10,273 nt of DNA from Chloroflexota bacterium (GTDB lineage Bacteria > Chloroflexota > Anaerolineae > UBA7937). The notes below the pieces were generated by a model. It was given only the letters and a program-made list of their open reading frames with translations, was not told where the DNA came from and did not search any database. The translations under genes were made by a program, and so were the position numbers. This document shows, piece by piece, positions 1-6,049 of this stretch (its first letter is position 1; each line of letters starts with the position of its first letter). The stretch spans positions 1 through 10,273 of the forward strand of contig DMLA01000036.1 of the NCBI GenBank assembly GCA_003453555.1, in the 5' to 3' direction.

Positions 1-465
1 CAATCCCTGGTCGAATTGGCCCTCATCCTGCCGGTGCTTATACTGGTCCTACTGGGGATTTTGGACTTTGGGCGGGCTTTCTACGCCTACAACGCCATAT
101 CCAACGCGGCTCGTGAAGGGGCCCGCTACGGGACGGTACATCACGAAAACACCGATAGCGATGGCTTTCCCCCCTATGACGAGCCGGAGACCATAGAAGG
201 GAAGGCGGTGGCTCAGGTTTTTATCTTGGACCAAGAGCAATTCCGGGTGCGGGTGAGGTTTCCCGACCCCGCCAGGATAGATGATGCCTTCTGCGTAGCC
301 AACCCTTATGATCCCGCCTGTCTCAACTCGGACCCGGGCAGCGGCGCGCCCATCGAGGTCACAGTCGTCTATCGCTTCCAGCCCCTCACCCCCCTCGTCT
401 CCCAACTCATAGGCGGGGGCCCATTCCTAACGCTGAGAAGTAAGGCTCTGATGTTCATAGAGTAG
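1..465 (+). CDS. TadE-like pseudopilin, 5'-truncated by the window edge
   Basis: The open frame runs in from the left edge (codon 1 begins at base 1) and ends at TAG 463-465, giving 154 visible residues. It opens with QSLVELALILPVL, a long hydrophobic helix and then DFGRAF and SNAAREGARYG, the classic TadE-like domain (PF07811 type). TadE proteins are minor pseudopilins of the Tad secretion system, anchored in the cytoplasmic membrane with the C-terminal part outside. If the residue before the window is Gly, the Glu at visible position 5 would be the +5 Glu of a prepilin peptidase site; that is inference. Two cysteines (DAFC and DPAC, near visible residues 98 and 107) could form a disulfide. 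A TTG at 16 could be read as a start, but it would cut the conserved motif, so the true start lies upstream. It sits 57 bases before the TadG-like gene, probably in the same transcript. Confidence 0.88.
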   Translation, partial: QSLVELALILPVLILVLLGILDFGRAFYAYNAISNAAREGARYGTVHHENTDSDGFPPYDEPETIEGKAVAQVFILDQEQFRVRVRFPDPARIDDAFCVANPYDPACLNSDPGSGAPIEVTVVYRFQPLTPLVSQLIGGGPFLTLRSKALMFIE

Positions 466-522
466 GTTTAGTCACCAGCCTGAAAAGCAGGGGGCTGATA
501 ATGGCTGTATGGGAGGTGTGAA

Positions 523-1608
523 ATGATAGAGAAATTATACCACCAGGAGAAAGGGCAAGCCATGGTGATCGTAGCCTTGGCCCTGGTGGGCCTCATCGGC
601 TTCCTGGCTTTAGTGATAGATGGTGGTGTTGCCTTTGCCGCTCGCCGCCAGATGCAGAACGCCGCCGACTCCGCAGCCATCGCCGGGGCCCGGGAACTGG
701 AAGCAGGGAACAAAGATGAGTCGAGCATCCTGTCAGAGATCCACGCCTACGCCGAGGCCAACGGCGTCCCCGATTCGAATGGGGTGCCCAATGACGCGAT
801 CAACGACAACGTGGAGGCTTATTTCATCAGCGGCATCTCCAAACTCCGCCTGCCCGTGCCCTGCGAACTCGATGAAGCCATAGAGTGTAAGCTTATCGGG
901 ACCTGGGGTTACGTGCCTTCTAATGCTGGCGGCGTAGAGGTGATCGCTCGAACCTCTTTCGATGCTTACTTCGCAGCAGTGGTGGGGCGAGATACATTGG
1001 CAGCCGCCGCCCGGGCCAAGGTTCTGGCCCAAGGGCCCCCCGCTGGCTCTATGATCGGCCTCTTCCCCGTGGCCGTCTACAACCCCGATCCCAACGGCCC
1101 CGGCGATCCTTGGCTAGAGGCAAATGGCGACCCCAAGATGGACAGAGTCATCATCTGGGATAATGAGATGGAGTATCCCGGAAGTTTTGGCTGGGTCGAT
1201 TTCAACGGGGGCAACAACAGCAACCAAGAAATGAAAGCCTGGGTGGAAAATGGCTACCCCGGAACTATAGAGGTCCCCAGTTGCGTAGAGACCGACACCG
1301 GAAATCGAGCCTCCACTGAGGATCTCATAGAGGGTTATATCCGCCAAGGCATCAACAACGTTATGGAAAAAGTCATCTACGTCCCGGTCTACACGGAGAT
1401 GTGCGAAGGGACAGACCCAGTGGGGGGAAATGCTCTCTATCACTTCGTGATTTTCGCCCAGATGGTCATCATGGGCTACGACTATGGCCCCGGCAAACAC
1501 GTACCGGACGCTTTCACTTGTCCCGAGGAAGGGGGGCCTGGCGGAGCCAACCACTGCTTCGAGGCTATCTTCCTGGGTTATGTCCACGCCCCACAGATAG
1601 CGGAATAG
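523..1608 (+). CDS. TadG-like Flp pilus assembly protein
   Basis: This 361-residue protein starts at ATG 523, placed by a strong GGGAGGTG ribosome binding site at 510-517. Residues 9-57 match the TadE/G-like N-terminal domain (PF13400 type): EKGQAM, a hydrophobic helix at about 13-32, then IDGG and RRQMQNAADSAAIAGAR. Unlike TadE it has no Glu at +5 after Gly11 (the residue is Ile16), so prepilin-type cleavage is unlikely and the helix probably stays as a membrane anchor. The remaining roughly 300 residues should lie outside the membrane. They include GWVDFNGGNN (about 225-234), a pattern seen in TadG-like proteins, and several cysteines, some closely spaced (near 114 and 121). TadG proteins are minor components of the Tad apparatus whose exact role is not settled. 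The gene lies between the TadE-like gene and the DUF11 protein. The family call is firm, but the ectodomain function is unknown. Confidence 0.85.
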   Translation: MIEKLYHQEKGQAMVIVALALVGLIGFLALVIDGGVAFAARRQMQNAADSAAIAGARELEAGNKDESSILSEIHAYAEANGVPDSNGVPNDAINDNVEAYFISGISKLRLPVPCELDEAIECKLIGTWGYVPSNAGGVEVIARTSFDAYFAAVVGRDTLAAAARAKVLAQGPPAGSMIGLFPVAVYNPDPNGPGDPWLEANGDPKMDRVIIWDNEMEYPGSFGWVDFNGGNNSNQEMKAWVENGYPGTIEVPSCVETDTGNRASTEDLIEGYIRQGINNVMEKVIYVPVYTEMCEGTDPVGGNALYHFVIFAQMVIMGYDYGPGKHVPDAFTCPEEGGPGGANHCFEAIFLGYVHAPQIAE

Positions 1609-1641
1609 AGCCTCCAGGCAGAATTAGCGCCCACCGCTTGC

Positions 1642-1645
1642 AAGG
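1642..1645 (+). promoter_or_regulatory. Ribosome binding site deciding the DUF11 protein start
   Basis: AAGG here is 5 bases before ATG 1651, but overlaps the alternative GTG at 1645 and so cannot serve it. This favours 1651 as the start. Confidence 0.5.
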
Positions 1646-1650
1646 TGACT

Positions 1651-2271
1651 ATGGCCAGAAAGGTTCCAGAGTTGCGTATCCATCCAAGCAAGAGGAGAAG
1701 AGCAACCGCTCTAGTCTCTATCCCCTTCATCCTACCCCTCTTTGGCCTTCTCTTCCTCTTTATGACCCAAAGGGTAGCAGGGTACAGCGCCCCTCCCTCC
1801 AACGGAGGGGCGTTACCCATGGAGGGCCACCTTCAGGCTGAACCCTTTGACCTACAGATCTCCAAGACCGACAATCTATACCACGTTCTGCCAGGCTCGC
1901 TCATCACCTACACCATCTACTTCAGCATGACTTTGGGCACTACCCAGACATTCTACCTTATAGATCACCCACCCGTATATACCTCCCCACCAGACGACAC
2001 GGAGTGGGCGTCTGTAGGTGGAGGTGATTGGCGATATCCCGCAACTGACGTAATCACTCTCACGTCGGGCCAATCGCTGAGCGCTACCTTTACCGTATCG
2101 GTGCCGCTGACAGTTCCCTATGGAACGCAACTGGTCAACAGGGTGTCCTTCAGCCTAGATGAAACTGATGACGCCACACCCTTAGACAACACCGACACAG
2201 ATGCAGACATCGTGGTCCCAGGGTTCAATTTCTCGTACTTTCCCCTGGTCACCAAGGCCTATGCGCCTTAA
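1651..2271 (+). CDS. Signal-anchored DUF11-like surface protein
   Basis: I chose ATG 1651 (206 residues) because AAGG at 1642-1645 lies 5 bases upstream; GTG 1645 is a possible earlier start adding two residues but lacks a site. The N terminus is very basic (KRRR at 14-17) and is followed by a hydrophobic stretch at about 20-38 ending near VAGYSA, so it is exported and perhaps cleaved by signal peptidase I around residues 43-47. Residues 67 to about 190 resemble a DUF11/CARDB-like beta-sandwich repeat, with the signature DLQISKTD then PGSLITYTIYFS. This fold is common in bacterial surface proteins. The C terminus is FSYFPLVTKAYAP, like tails I associate with Chloroflexota secreted proteins. 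No catalytic motif is visible. Its place between TadG and CpaB suggests a pilus-linked or co-regulated surface component, which is inference. It could also be an unrelated secreted protein. Confidence 0.7.
   Translation: MARKVPELRIHPSKRRRATALVSIPFILPLFGLLFLFMTQRVAGYSAPPSNGGALPMEGHLQAEPFDLQISKTDNLYHVLPGSLITYTIYFSMTLGTTQTFYLIDHPPVYTSPPDDTEWASVGGGDWRYPATDVITLTSGQSLSATFTVSVPLTVPYGTQLVNRVSFSLDETDDATPLDNTDTDADIVVPGFNFSYFPLVTKAYAP
1780..1818 (+). other. Strong hairpin inside the DUF11-protein gene
   Basis: The inner stem is 9 perfect, almost all G-C pairs (CGCCCCTCC 1788-1796 with GGAGGGGCG 1804-1812) around a 7-base loop. An outer stem of 5 pairs (GGGTA 1780-1784 with TACCC 1814-1818) is separated by a small internal loop. 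It encodes the linker just after the membrane segment (residues about 44-56). There is no T run after it, so it is not a canonical terminator. It may be a pause site or chance. Confidence 0.55.
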
Positions 2272-2298
2272 TGCGCCCCACCCCACGACCGATTGGCT

Positions 2299-2332
2299 AG
2301 CCCTTTCTTCCTATTGCCAAGAAATGGCTTTT
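2299..2332 (+). terminator. Weak terminator-like imperfect hairpin upstream of cpaB
   Basis: AGCC-C-TTTCTT (2299-2309) pairs with AAGAAA-T-GGCT (2319-2329): ten of eleven pairs with one C/T mismatch and a 9-base loop, followed by a run of four T at 2329-2332. The stem is A/T-rich near the loop and the T run is short, so termination would be partial at best. It lies 28 bases after the DUF11-protein stop codon, the right place to end the first transcript. Because it overlaps the cpaB promoter, it could instead be an operator. Confidence 0.35.
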
Positions 2333-2342
2333 CCGATAGAAT
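2314..2342 (+). promoter_or_regulatory. Predicted sigma70-type promoter for cpaB and downstream tad genes
   Basis: TTGCCA at 2314-2319 (5 of 6 matches to TTGACA) and TAGAAT at 2337-2342 (5 of 6 to TATAAT) are separated by exactly 17 bases. Transcription would begin near 2349, giving a leader of roughly 54 bases before the cpaB ATG at 2403. This is the best promoter match I found by eye in the window. A short dyad, GCCA-AGAAA-TGGC (2316-2328), overlaps the -35 element and could bind a regulator. Confidence 0.5.
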
Positions 2343-2402
2343 TAGTGAGACAAGAGAGCAAGGATTTGCACCATTGTATCCCTATACTACTGGAGGTAGA
2401 AG

Positions 2403-3233
2403 ATGTCACGCCGAGGCAGGCTCCTAATCTTCCTGGGACTCATCCTAGCCGTCATGACGACCGGGGTTACCTATTACATCTTGCAACAGGGAGCCGGCCC
2501 CGCCCCGGAAGTGGAGATACGTACGAAACCGGTCCTTGTAGCCTTGCAGCCCATTAAAGAGCGCGCCGATATCCCAGTGGAGGCGGTAGGGACTAAAGAA
2601 TGGCCTGAGGACTCCGTCCCTGCCAGTGCGTTCAGCAACCCGGCTGACGTGATGGGGAAGGCGGCCATGGTACCCATCTTGGAAGGCCAGATCATCCGTT
2701 CCGACATGCTCATCGACAAAGAAAGGGTCGTGGAGGAAGGGAGTTTTGCTGCCTTCGCCATCCCCGAGGGCAAGGTGGCCTTCGCCGTCCCCATCGACAA
2801 TATCCATAGCGTAGCCGGGGCTATTCAAGCCGGTGACTTCGTAGATGTTTTGGTGACCATAACTTTCCAGGTGCAAAGGCGAACGGGGGTAGTAACAGAG
2901 GAGGGAGAGGAAATCGAAACCGTTCAAGCCCTAACTACCCAACTCGCCCTGCAAGATGTGGAAGTCCTCAGGGTAGGGGCTTGGAATGTGCCGCCTCCGA
3001 CGGAGGAGGGAGAGCCTGCTCCTCAGCCCCAAGACTTTCTAACCCTGTTGATCAGTCAGCAAGACGCGTTGGTCCTGAAATACGCTCGAGATGACCCCAA
3101 CTTCAATGTGGACTTCGCTCTGCGGGGCGTGGAGGATCATACCATCGTGAGCACCGAGTCGGTGACCTTACAGTATATCCTGACCCGCTTCAACGTTACT
3201 ACGCCTGCGCCGCCACCGACTATCGGGCCATAG
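2403..3233 (+). CDS. cpaB: Flp pilus assembly protein CpaB (RcpC)
   Basis: This 276-residue protein starts at ATG 2403, preceded by GGAGGT at 2393-2398. One membrane segment spans about residues 6-26 with a basic start (SRRGR), leaving the rest outside the cytoplasm. Residues 43-103 form a SAF domain, with the family pattern WPEDSVPASAF at 67-77 and an EGQIIRSDML segment at 94-103. The RcpC-type region follows: FAVPIDN near 127-133, QAGDFVDVLVT at 142-152, and LQDVEVLRVG at 183-192. A Pro/Glu-rich insert at about 197-210 and a Pro-rich tail are flexible. In Gram-negative Tad systems RcpC/CpaB works with the secretin RcpA; no secretin is seen here, so it may act in a monoderm or unusual envelope (inference). 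It is probably the first gene of the assembly-machine transcript. Confidence 0.92.
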   Translation: MSRRGRLLIFLGLILAVMTTGVTYYILQQGAGPAPEVEIRTKPVLVALQPIKERADIPVEAVGTKEWPEDSVPASAFSNPADVMGKAAMVPILEGQIIRSDMLIDKERVVEEGSFAAFAIPEGKVAFAVPIDNIHSVAGAIQAGDFVDVLVTITFQVQRRTGVVTEEGEEIETVQALTTQLALQDVEVLRVGAWNVPPPTEEGEPAPQPQDFLTLLISQQDALVLKYARDDPNFNVDFALRGVEDHTIVSTESVTLQYILTRFNVTTPAPPPTIGP

Positions 3234-3257
3234 AGCCTGCCCTGCCTACCCCCGGTC

Positions 3258-3288
3258 CCTGGCCTGCCACGTTCCAGGGCAGGCCAGG
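3258..3288 (+). other. Perfect 11-bp GC-rich hairpin between cpaB and cpaE
   Basis: CCTGGCCTGCC (3258-3268) pairs perfectly with GGCAGGCCAGG (3278-3288) around a 9-base loop, 25 bases after the cpaB stop codon. It is followed by AATGGGAC and not a T run, so it does not fit a standard intrinsic terminator. It could stabilise the upstream mRNA, serve as a processing site, or dampen expression of downstream genes. Confidence 0.6.
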
Positions 3289-3294
3289 AATGGG

Positions 3295-3308
3295 ACGAGA
3301 TACGAGAT
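3295..3308 (+). repeat. Tandem 7-base repeat just before cpaE
   Basis: ACGAGAT occurs twice in direct succession (3295-3301 and 3302-3308), 3 bases before the cpaE ATG at 3312. The second copy supplies the only purine-rich stretch (GAGAT) that could act as a weak ribosome binding site for this start. Confidence 0.45.
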
Positions 3309-3311
3309 CGA

Positions 3312-4610
3312 ATGGTTTCCTTACAGCATCCCATGGGAGAAGAGAAGAGAATTAGGGTTCTCATCGTTGATGATATCCCGGAGACACGAGAGAACCTGCG
3401 GAAACTGCTTCAATTCGAGGGGGATATCGAGGTTATAGGGGCCGCCACAGGCGGGGCCGATAGCATCGAGAGGGCCAAAGAACTGGCCCCCGACATCGTC
3501 CTCATGGATATCAATATGCCCGATCTGGATGGCATCGCCGCCGCAGAGGCGATCCTCCAAGCCAGCCCCCATACCCAACTCGTAATGATGTCCGTGCAAG
3601 GTGATGCCGACTACCTCAGGCGTTCCATGCTGGCTGGAGCCCGCGAATTTCTCACCAAACCGTTCACCAGCGATGAACTGGTGACCGCTATCCGCCGGGT
3701 TCATAGGCTGCAGCCCAGGATAGAAGCGCCGCCCCTCATCCAGCGTGCCCCGCCTCTCGAGGAGACCCCTCTCCCCACCAAGCCAGAGAAAAGGGGGAAA
3801 GCGATCGCCCTCTATAGCCCCAAGGGAGGCGTCGGTTGCAGCACTATCGCCACCAATTTGGCCATCGCCTTGGGAGAAGAAGGCGAAAGAAAGGTGGCCT
3901 TAGTGGACTTCAGCCTACAGTTTGGCGACCTGGGGGTGCTCTTGAACCTCCAACCCAAAAGCACCGTCGCCGACTTAGCGCCTCACATCGAGGAACTGGA
4001 CGATATTCTCTTAGACGAGGTGATGCAGGCCCACTCCTCCGGTGTCAAGGCCCTCCTAGCACCTCCCCGGCCTGAGATGGCGGATCTGATGGCTCCTGAG
4101 GATATGAGGAGGATCCTGGCCCAGTTGAAGAGCATCTATGACTACATTATTGTTGACACGGCGTCATCCCTTTCTGACTCGACATTGGCGGTTTTGGAGA
4201 GCTCCGATAAGATCCTGCTGGTAATCTCCCCGGATATACCGACCATCAAGAACGCGAGACTTTTCTTCGAGGTGATGGAGGCTTTGGATCACCCCCTGGA
4301 AGATATAATGTTGGTGCTTAATAAGGTGGATGGCCGAGGCTCTATCCAGGAGGAGAAGATCGAGGCTAGCATAAAGCACCCCATCGCCTCCCGGATCAGT
4401 AACGACCGCGAGGCCGCTCTCGCCGCCGCCAATCAAGGGATACCCCTACTCATCGGCCAAAAGAATAGACCGATCTCCCAAGATATCTTAACCCTGGCCC
4501 GTCAACTAAGCAGAGAACTGGAAAAGGTAGAGAAGACTATACCCGAGGAAGCGGTGTCGGGGTCAAAGGGTTTAATAAAACGGATTTTCCGCTCCCCCGG
4601 GATCCTATAA
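3312..4610 (+). CDS. cpaE: CpaE/TadZ: receiver domain fused to ParA/MinD-like ATPase
   Basis: This 432-residue protein is taken from ATG 3312. ATG 3333 (residue 8) is an alternative just before the receiver domain, and neither has a strong ribosome binding site. Residues 13-132 are a response-regulator receiver with the full catalytic set: acidic pair D20/D21, phosphoacceptor D66 in LMDINMPDLDG, S94, and K116 in LTKPF. A Pro-rich linker (about 135-160) leads to a MinD/ParA-type ATPase with the deviant P-loop KGGVGCST at 171-178, VDFSLQFGD after it, and IIVDTASSLSD downstream. CpaE/TadZ proteins are known to place the Tad machine in the cell, often at a pole. The usual P-loop lysine before S/T is Cys176 here, though signature Lys171 remains. 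A 48-base gap separates it from cpaF. The family call is firm; whether it is phosphorylated or hydrolyses ATP is unknown. Confidence 0.92.
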   Translation: MVSLQHPMGEEKRIRVLIVDDIPETRENLRKLLQFEGDIEVIGAATGGADSIERAKELAPDIVLMDINMPDLDGIAAAEAILQASPHTQLVMMSVQGDADYLRRSMLAGAREFLTKPFTSDELVTAIRRVHRLQPRIEAPPLIQRAPPLEETPLPTKPEKRGKAIALYSPKGGVGCSTIATNLAIALGEEGERKVALVDFSLQFGDLGVLLNLQPKSTVADLAPHIEELDDILLDEVMQAHSSGVKALLAPPRPEMADLMAPEDMRRILAQLKSIYDYIIVDTASSLSDSTLAVLESSDKILLVISPDIPTIKNARLFFEVMEALDHPLEDIMLVLNKVDGRGSIQEEKIEASIKHPIASRISNDREAALAAANQGIPLLIGQKNRPISQDILTLARQLSRELEKVEKTIPEEAVSGSKGLIKRIFRSPGIL

Positions 4611-4658
4611 GGATAAACGAATCATCGCTTCCTTACAGGAGAGAGGAGGCCAAACGGT

Positions 4659-6038
4659 ATGTCGCTTCTCAGAAGGATCGAGAGGAACCAAAAGAGTTCG
4701 CCGGAAGCCGCGCCATCGAAGTTAGAGGAGTTGCGCGTCAAGCGGCAGCCTGCCAGGCCCGCCCGTGACGCCTACGCCGAACTGAAGAGCCAAGTCCAGA
4801 AAAAGGTCATCGCTGAACTCGATCCCCGGATGGACCTCTCCAAGACCGCAGAGGTGAGGGGGGCGATCGAGGGGATCTTCAACACCGTCTTGGCTGAGGA
4901 GAACATCATCCTCAGCCGGGCTGAGCGGATGACCCTTTTCGAACAGGTGGCCGCGGAGATCCTCGGCCTGGGGCCTCTGGAGCCCCTCCTCCGGGATGAG
5001 ACGGTGACCGAGATCATGGTCAATGGCCCAGACAACATCTACGTAGAGCGTCACGGCAAGGTGGAAAAGACCCCCTACAAGTTTGAGGGCGACGACCATG
5101 TGTTTCGTATCATAGATCGGATCGTCGCTCCCCTTGGCCGCCGGGTAGACGAGAGTCAACCTTATGTGGACGCCCGACTGCCCAATGGCGACCGAGTAAA
5201 TGTCATCATCCCCCCTCTTTCCATCGTCGGCCCGGTGATCACCATCCGCGTCTTCGCCAAGATCCCCTTCACTATGGAGGATTTCATAGAGTTGGGAACC
5301 GTCACGCCGGAGTTGGCCGAGTTCGCCGAGGCCTGCGTCAAGGCGCGATTGAATACCCTCATCACCGGCGGCACCGGCTCCGGCAAGACGACCACCTTGA
5401 ACGTTCTCTCTGGCTATATCCCCCACGATGAGCGGATAATAACCATCGAGAACGCCGCCGAACTCCAACTCCAACAGGAGCATGTGGTGTCGTTGGAGTC
5501 TCGCCTCCCTAACATAGAGGGGAAAGGCGCGGTGACCATCCGGGATCTGGTCATCAACTCCCTCCGCATGCGACCCGATCGGATCATCGTGGGCGAGGTG
5601 CGAGGAGGGGAGGCCTTGGACATGCTCCAAGCGATGAACACCGGCCATGATGGGAGCATGACCACCCTCCACTGCAACAGCCCTCGCGATGCCCTAGCCC
5701 GTCTGGAGACCATGGTCCTCATGGCCGGTGAGGATCTCCCCCACCGAGCCATCCGGGAACAGATAGCCTCCGCCACCCACCTCATCATCCATCAGGACCG
5801 GATGCGAGATGGCTCTCGGAAGGTGGTCCAGGTGACGGAGGTGCAGGGGATGGAGGGAGATGTCATCGTCCTGCAAGATATCTTTGCCTTCGAGCAGTTG
5901 GGATATGAGGGAGGGAAGATCATCGGCCAGTTACGCCCCACCGGGGTCCGACCCAAATTCATGGAGTTAATCGAGGCTTCGGGAATCCATCTTCCTCCCA
6001 ACATATTCGGCTATGATGCCCGGGGGCGGAGGCTCTGA
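4659..6038 (+). CDS. cpaF: Tad pilus assembly ATPase CpaF (TadA)
   Basis: This 459-residue cytoplasmic secretion ATPase of the GspE/VirB11 superfamily powers Flp pilus assembly. It starts at ATG 4659 behind a purine-rich GGAGAGAGGAGG at 4639-4650. The N-terminal domain has the family pattern LGLGPLEPLLRDETVTEIMVN near 103-122. The core carries Walker A GGTGSGKT at 237-244, an Asp-box region TIENAAELQL at 262-271, LRMRPDRIIVGEVRGGEA (302-319) with Walker B Glu313, and a His box GHDGSMTTLHCNSPRDAL at 329-346. The length is normal for CpaF. The Asp box reads E-N where many relatives read E-D (Asn265). TadB follows after only 11 bases and supplies the membrane platform it drives. The identification is very secure. 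Confidence 0.97.
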   Translation: MSLLRRIERNQKSSPEAAPSKLEELRVKRQPARPARDAYAELKSQVQKKVIAELDPRMDLSKTAEVRGAIEGIFNTVLAEENIILSRAERMTLFEQVAAEILGLGPLEPLLRDETVTEIMVNGPDNIYVERHGKVEKTPYKFEGDDHVFRIIDRIVAPLGRRVDESQPYVDARLPNGDRVNVIIPPLSIVGPVITIRVFAKIPFTMEDFIELGTVTPELAEFAEACVKARLNTLITGGTGSGKTTTLNVLSGYIPHDERIITIENAAELQLQQEHVVSLESRLPNIEGKGAVTIRDLVINSLRMRPDRIIVGEVRGGEALDMLQAMNTGHDGSMTTLHCNSPRDALARLETMVLMAGEDLPHRAIREQIASATHLIIHQDRMRDGSRKVVQVTEVQGMEGDVIVLQDIFAFEQLGYEGGKIIGQLRPTGVRPKFMELIEASGIHLPPNIFGYDARGRRL

Positions 6039-6049
6039 AAGGAGGAACC

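Noticed and set aside
475..502. Possible hairpin and GATAAT -10-like box before the TadG-like gene
   Set aside because: The stem is only 4-5 pairs with alternative pairings, and no -35 element lies at suitable spacing.
1114..1587. Minus-strand open frame inside the TadG-like gene
   Set aside because: It is antisense to a well-supported gene, with no ribosome binding site or family resemblance.
1401..1841. Plus-strand frame bridging the tadG end and the DUF11 gene
   Set aside because: Low-complexity Arg/Pro/Ser-rich translation, overlapping two better genes in other frames; no sign that tadG is frameshifted.
4722..5672. Long open frame on the minus strand (316 codons) within cpaF
   Set aside because: It is antisense to a gene with intact catalytic motifs, has no recognisable protein pattern, and is explained by GC-rich codon bias.
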